Part shown: in pieces, positions 58,926 through 64,000 of the stretch | Layout of the letters: the number at the start of each line of letters is the position of its first letter | Numbering within the stretch: the first letter of the stretch is position 1 | Assembly: GCA_028583605.1 (NCBI GenBank) | Contig: CM053326.1 | Span: forward strand, 7,882,587 to 7,946,586 | Source of the DNA: Dastarcus helophoroides | Lineage: Eukaryota; Arthropoda; Insecta; Coleoptera; Bothrideridae | Direction: 5' to 3' | Length of the DNA: 64,000 nt | Position numbers and translations under genes: made by a program | The notes under the pieces: model-generated | What the model was told of the DNA's origin: nothing | Database searches by the model: none | Seen by the model: only the letters and a program-made list of their open reading frames with translations

Positions 58926-60683
58926 TTATTATTATTGACTTAATGCAGTTTAATAAAATCATATTTAGAGCACAAACCGAAGAATCGTTGGGGTAAAAAT
59001 CACGGGAATGAGTTTTACACCGACTTTTTTCAACACGTTAACCTTAAACTAAAAATTATGTTTTGAGCTTCAAATAGACGGAAAAAAGCATTTCCATAAC
59101 AATTACACTCGAGTACCTTATTTCATTTCGATTTTTCATATTTATGGTATATAGCGCTTCAGGTATCTCACTTTATTAAATATCAATAGTGATTACTGTT
59201 CTTGGACAATGGCAGTTTTGAAAGAAATTTACTGCCTTATCAATCTTGACAAGCTTGTCATAATTTCGCCATTATTGATTTAAATATTCTTATTAGTTCA
59301 ACAAGGAGCACATAACAATTTATACTAAATGAAAGGAGCAAACTTTTACTGAAATGACATTTTCTCTAAAATAAAAGCGAATTACGTCTTACATGTTATA
59401 TAGTACTTAAAAATAACCTGATCTACAATGTGTATAAAAGCTATGGGGACCTGAAATTCCTAAGTTTGATTTTCCTCTAATAATAATAAACAATAAGTGT
59501 CGAAACTACAGACACTCTTTTCCCACATTTTCCATTCAACGGTTTTCATGCTACCAGATTAAAGCGTGTTTCTATGTGATCTGTGGTAAAAATGCAAAGT
59601 TTTACTTAACGAGTATAACGTTTGAGTACGATGGCGGGCAATGAGCGAGTAACTTAAAGTTATAGTATAGTTTAGTAAAACTGCTTTTGTCACGAGTTTA
59701 TTTATATTTTTTTTTTCGTGTTTTGTGATAGTTGTAAATAAATAATTAGAGATACGGAAGCATTAAAGTTATAAATTTAAAAAAAAAGTCTGTTTATAAA
59801 TTCCGCAACCTAGTGACCCGAGAAGGCTTTGCTGATTTACATAACAATCGATGACAAGTGTCCTTTTATAAGTCTAATTTAATTTAAATTACACAATAAT
59901 AATTATAAAACATAAAAATGACTTTAGCCACTGAAAAGAATGTGCCAAGACATTTTAAATGCCGCTCTAGAACCGACTTTGTGCATATTTTAAATCCAAC
60001 TCTTTTTTAATTGACAGCGAGGGTTGCCATGTGGTAAAGTGACCTATCTATGCGGTAAAGGGCCACTTCACTAAATGATTTTGAATTAGGTAAAGTAGCC
60101 CAGTATCTATCAAACTGGGAAAAACTACTTTTTTTTTTTAATAAAAATTTAACTGACCAATGCTCATTAAAATCATTAGGATTCTATTCTAAATAATTCT
60201 AAATAAATAGAACCAAGAATGTAAAAAATCGGTCACACATAAATTTAATGAATATCCATGTTGTCAAAAATGAAAATTTAAAATTAAATAGCTATAGATG
60301 AGTATTTACATGGTATTTAAATTAAATTCACAAATTAGTGGCAAATGGGGAATTTTTATACTAGTGGGTTGGAAAGCTGCATTTAATGTCAACGAAACTT
60401 CGACGTTTAGCAATATAATGTAAACAAAATATACTTAAGTAGTATTGCACCAAATGGCATAATGTACAAACGGTTAGATATTTAGACTTGACGTTTGGCG
60501 AGGTTAAAGTAAACATCTATGTTTTGATGTAAGTTTCTATTTGTTTTTTGCGATTGGGGTTTTAATTTTTTTTAAAAGACCACCTAAGTGTAATTTAGTA
60601 CCATTTGGCAGGTATTAATTTAGAAATAGAGTGAATGGAACCAAAAATTTAACAAAAAAATTAAGTTATCTAACTCAAGAAAG
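58926..60683. other. Spacer, no gene recognised
   Basis: AT-rich. Repeated GGTAAAGTGACC / GGTAAAGGGCC words near 60035-60100 resemble subterminal motifs of pogo-like elements, but no second terminus was found. Confidence 0.4.
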
Positions 60684-61400
60684 TCAGAATAACTGGTCAA
60701 ATTGTTGTCCATTTACTTCTTGACAATATCTTATTCTATCAACCAAAACGCCCAGTGCATTCTGCAGATATGCCGGAGGAATGTTTGTGATTGGAATTTT
60801 CATTCGAGCTTCTAATGTGTCTAATGTTTCTGGCCCTATTACTAAACACCACACTTTTCAACTCTTCAAATATCCCCAGAAGGAATTATGTCCGAAGACC
60901 TAGGGGACCCCTCCGTCCAATCCGTTGCCCTTGGAAATTGTGATCTAAGAATGCACGAATGTGCTGATCAAAATGCGGTGGAGCACAATCTTGTTGATAT
61001 CAGGCATCTGGGTGCAAGGCGCAGATTTGTTAGATTTTGTTTAATAATAATAATTCCAAGTAACCCATAGATGTTAATGTACCATATGTAAAGAACAGAC
61101 CAATGACGTTTCTGTGAAATATTCCACACCAAACTTTAAATTTTTGTGAAACTACGTGTGACTTTCCAAGAGGACAGGGAGACTAGCAGGGTGCCAATAT
61201 ATGCGGTTATGCCTGTTTACAGAACCATTTAACATTAATGTATTTTTGTCTGATAAAACAACGTTTTATCCTACTAGTAAATCTTTGATATAAGTGTAAA
61301 CACACCTGTTTTCACAGACACCAAACTGTATTTCACATGTGAGTTAACAAGAAAAAACAAGCCTACGATAATATCGTCTTGCGGTATTTGCTTAGTTCAA
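60684..61400 (-). pseudogene. mariner/IS630-type (DDE_3) transposase relic
   Basis: On the minus strand, across several frames: VLSDKNTLMLNGSVNRHN (first catalytic Asp and the NG.VNRHN motif), KFKVWCGIFHRNVIG, YQQDCAPPHF (second Asp), FLDHNFQGQRIGRRGP, SFWGYLKS and IPPAYLQNALGVLVDRIRYC ending VNGQQFDQLF and TGA at 60684. The order and the QQD-APPH / IGRRGP / WGYLK pattern are typical of a widespread insect Tc1/mariner-like transposase. The SPDLTP segment with the third acidic residue is destroyed and at least three frameshifts are needed, so it is long dead. TIRs were not located. Confidence 0.75.
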
Positions 61401-61501
61401 ATTGGAAATCTTACTTTTGAATTAAATTTGGAATGGTCCAGCTACAAAGTTTATTTGGTTGGCTCTCTTTGACAAAGATCAGTCCCATAAAATAAATGAA
61501 A

Positions 61502-61522
61502 CATCATCATCATCATCATCAC
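61502..61522. repeat. (ATC)n / (GAT)n LINE tail
   Basis: Seven ATC units on +, read as GAT on the LINE's coding strand, at the expected 3' end. Confidence 0.75.
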
Positions 61523-62390
61523 CATCGTGTGCCTTATTCGTTACGGACGTTGGCTATCATCCTAGTAGTTCTGATTTTGCTTGCGACGCTTCTGAATAGT
61601 TAGACAGATGTAAGTACAAACCAATGGTGCAAATTTTGTATCCAAGAATGTCTGCTTCTGCCTGGACCCCGTTCTGCCGTGGAATATTAACTGTAGGGGG
61701 CGATATTTATTGTCCCTCATAACTATGACAGAGGTATTTGAGTTTCCTCTTTTTAATTATGAGAGGAATTTCTTTATTATCCCCTATTCGACGTAGCACT
61801 TCTTCGTTGGTAATATAGTCCATCCATATTACGGATACGTCAATACAGCCACATCTTGATAAGCCTCCACATTCCTCATCAGCACCTTGGTCAGAGTCCA
61901 TTCCCTCCACACCGTACAGCAAGATTAAGAATATGTAGCATCTGATCAGTCTTCTCGTTAGAGGAAGGGGCAGATATTTATTTACAAATAAACTCCTCAT
62001 GCTAACAAAATGCTGCTTCCTGCTCCCTCAATTCTAGTTCTAATTTCCATGAGCTGATCCCATCTTGTGTTCATGGTCGTTCCTGAGATAGGCATATGAG
62101 TCTACATGGTCGACTGACTAATTGTCTAGCAAGATTTGTCTGACGAATTGATGGTTCCTACTAATCAGTATCCACTTGGTTTTATTTATATTAAGACCCA
62201 ATCCTGTGATCTTTGCTTGTTTTTTTCACCCTTTCGAGGAGGCGCTGCAGCATTTCAATACTGCTAGCGATGACTATTGTGTCGTCGGCGTATCTTACGT
62301 TATTAATTAATTCTTCCATTTATTTTAATCCCCTCGGTTGCATTCTCTAATGTCTGCCTAAATATTTTCTCGGAATAAACATTAAAAAAG

Positions 62391-62579
62391 GATTTTGGTT
62401 CTTTATTATCTTCAAAATTGAAATACAAATCTTGTCCCCTGAAACCAAGAAAAATTAAAAAACACATCAAGGGTTGCTCTAACGCTTTTCGAGAGCCAAG
62501 TTATCATCTTCAGAGAGATGATAGCTTGTGTTTTTTTTAATCTTTCTTGGTTTCAGGGGACAAGATTTGTATTTCAATT
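62391..62579. mobile_element. 189-bp hammerhead snapback inserted in the LINE
   Basis: Inverted arms 62416-62465 and 62527-62579 (AAATACAAATCTTGTCCCCT and GAAACCAAGAAAAATTAAAA with complements on the right) enclose a hammerhead motif. The 10-bp ATTAAAAAAG is duplicated at 62381-62390 and 62580-62589. The LINE reads through to LFNVYSE on the far side of one copy. The arm sequence matches the tail of the PLE at 10838-10935. Confidence 0.85.
62475..62517 (-). ncRNA. Hammerhead motif, near-intact (minus strand)
   Basis: CTCT stem I, core CTGAAGA (62513-62507), stem II GATAAC TT GGCTCTC with two mismatches, GAAAA in place of GAAAC (62490-62486), GCGTT and AGAG closing stem I. The last-box change may reduce activity. 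Confidence 0.55.
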
Positions 62580-63012
62580 ATTAAAAAAGAGAGATAAGAT
62601 ACAACCCTGTTTCACACCCTTTTTGATCTTTATATTTTCGATGAAAGAGCAGCCTACTTTTACATTTGTATGCTGACCTCAGTAAAGATTCGCCACAATA
62701 CGGAATGTCCCTGTCAATCGATACCCACTCTTTGAAGCATTGGCAGTAGCATTCGTGCTTTACATTGTCAAAGGCCTTAGATAAATCAATAAAAGCTTTG
62801 TTCATACCTTTTACTAAGCAGTGTTGATCGCAAGCTTCTGCATTCGGCTTATTAGCGACAGTACCGAAAGTTGATTGCAGCCACTCTTCGGAATCTGCCC
62901 TGTGTTGTATAAGTTGTTGAAGACTTCTTTAGAAAAAATCTTTAATATTTCACCACGTATGTTGTCCGGATCTGACGCTGTTATCCTTAAGAGACAGAGT
63001 GGCATTTTTAAC

Positions 63013-63141
63013 TTTGATTTTAAAATATTGGGGCCTATAGCTGCTTCCTCAGTTATGTCCTATTCAGGAGACAGAATAGCATTTTCGTCCTCTGATTTTA
63101 AAATATGGGGATCTGTAGCTGCTTCCTCAGTCATGTACTCA
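63013..63141. repeat. ~85-bp tandem duplication inside the LINE
   Basis: GATTTTAAAATATTGGGGCC plus CTGCTTCCTCAGTTATG at 63013-63056 recurs at 63098-63141 as GATTTTAAAATATGGGGATC plus CTGCTTCCTCAGTCATG. On the coding strand MTEEAATDPHILKSEDENA and ITEEAAIGPNILKSKLK are the two copies. Confidence 0.7.
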
Positions 63142-64000
63142 GCGCGATTGGTCTCAAAAAGCTGCTCGACGTGTATTTTCCAGGTTTGCAGGATATTTGA
63201 GGGTACTGAGATAATATGCTGAAGCAAGAGTTGTTTTTCTTTTTCTTGTTCGTTACTTCTGTAATTTTCTGGTGCATATTGTGGAAATCATATTTTTTCT
63301 CGTATTGTTCAATCTCCCGACATTTTCAGAGCCATTTTTCCTTGGTTTCTCTTATCTTTGATTTAATATTTTTGTGAGATACTCCATATTTTTCTCTGTT
63401 TTTATTTTTATATTTCCACCTTTCTTCCATCCTGTTAAGTATGCCTTTGGTCATCCATTCCTGTTTTTTTCTTCTGTTTTTTTTAGAAGAGATGAGCAAG
63501 ACGTCTGGATAGCTACTCTCATCTTATTCCATCTATACTTCAAGTCGCTTTTATTGATGTTTACTCTTTCACTCCGAAGATGTTTTTGCACCTGTTTTTT
63601 CGACTTTGAAATCATAACACTTCTGTATTTCTATTCGGTTGTTCAGGACTCTTTTCTCTATATGCTTTTGTATCACTATTAGCCTGTTTATGACAGGGTT
63701 ATGATCTGAGAAAACATTAGCTTTGGGATATATCTTTGCGAACTTTATCGAATTTTCGAACCTGGTTGGTACGGAAATTTAATCCATCTGGTTCCTTACT
63801 ATGTTGTTGGTTAAGTCCGCTGTATACTTCCAAGTATAGATCCACCCAGGAGGAAGATTGAAAAAGGTACTACTCAGCAACATGTTATGCTCTTGGCAGA
63901 AGCGCACCAGACATCTCCTCGGTCGTTTCTTTCTTTAAGTCCGTAACCTCCTATGACATTATCCACCTTGTTATTTCCAATTTTGGCATTAAAATCGTCT

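Larger units (their letters stand above)
61502..64000 (-). mobile_element. RTE-like non-LTR retrotransposon (LINE), 5' end outside window
   Basis: The minus strand carries an endonuclease-like segment followed by RT, and ends in a (GAT)n tail at 61502-61522, the short tandem tail typical of RTE-clade LINEs. A 189-bp snapback is inserted in its RT at 62391-62579. Confidence 0.8.
61707..64000 (-). pseudogene. LINE endonuclease-reverse transcriptase, degenerate
   Basis: Running 5' to 3' on the minus strand: DFNAKIGNNKVDNVIGGYGL and KERNDRGD near 64000-63910 (APE endonuclease), TWKIHVEQLFETNR at 63190, ASDPDNIRGEILKIF and LYNTGQIPKSG (RT entry, 63005-62870), NKAFIDLSKAFDNVKHE (RT motif with catalytic FIDLSKAFD, 62800), and a stop. 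After the snapback come NVYSEKIFRQTLENATEG and INNVRYADDTIVIAS (catalytic YADD, about 62310-62280), then LTRRLIRCYIFLILLYGVEG and YITNEEVLRRIGDNK near 61990-61760. Multiple frame changes show that it is dead. The domain order EN-RT without a long ORF1 favours the RTE clade. The assignment to a LINE is certain, the clade is probable. Confidence 0.85.

Noticed and set aside
60025..60110. Possible terminus of a second pogo-like element
   Set aside because: GGTAAAGTG words recur but no inverted partner or TA duplication was located.
1..64000. CRISPR arrays, bacterial operons, attachment sites
   Set aside because: No regularly spaced identical repeats, Shine-Dalgarno-led ORF clusters or integrase sites; spliced genes show the DNA is eukaryotic.

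Overview
This is an AT-rich eukaryotic window with spliced genes, almost certainly from an insect. The evidence is a CYP4-type cytochrome P450 with GT-AG introns and a dense mix of typical insect transposons: PIF/Harbinger, P element, hAT, pogo/Tigger, mariner-like, Penelope-like retroelements (PLEs), an RTE-like LINE and solo LTRs. A beetle or similar insect is possible, but the species cannot be fixed from the sequence. No prokaryotic operon, CRISPR array, rRNA or convincing tRNA gene was seen.

Layout. 1-2220: right part of a PIF/Harbinger element (spliced Myb/SANT-like ORF on +, spliced DDE transposase on -), inserted into a hAT-like transposase ORF (2223-3761). 4302-5655: large imperfect foldback. 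6154-10940: a PLE remnant split inside its GIY-YIG domain by a 4.1-kb TIR element (6444-10573). 11577-14516: complete pogo/Tigger element with a frameshifted transposase. 18721-19855: 1.1-kb snapback carrying a complete hammerhead ribozyme motif. 20-23 kb: low-complexity AT-rich DNA with a 578-bp MITE and a (GA)n tract. 23463-25617: TIR-flanked block holding a hammerhead snapback and a solo LTR. 26.4-27.4 kb: second PLE relic. 27938-33206: P element, interrupted by a hAT element that itself holds a foldback; a 639-bp MITE sits at the P element's right edge. 36235-37685: another foldback.

38702-49530 (minus strand) is the only convincing host gene: five consecutive exons of a CYP4-family P450 with in-phase junctions and all hallmark motifs downstream of helix C. 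Its first ~130 codons were not found. Its introns carry an antisense PLE with a hammerhead motif, a hammerhead relic, a solo LTR and a snapback. 50.0-51.3 kb is a GC/CpG-rich patch that stands out sharply. 51.5-58.4 kb is degenerate A/T-rich DNA containing a ~750-850 bp diverged tandem repeat. 60684-61400 is a mariner-like relic. 61502 to the window end is an RTE-like LINE (minus strand) interrupted by a 189-bp hammerhead snapback with a 10-bp target duplication.

The most notable theme is the recurrence of hammerhead-ribozyme motifs inside inverted-repeat (snapback) units, at least six loci in 64 kb. Some are attached to recognisable PLE coding sequence and some are stand-alone insertions. 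The other theme is multi-level transposon nesting that can be resolved to the base pair from target-site duplications.
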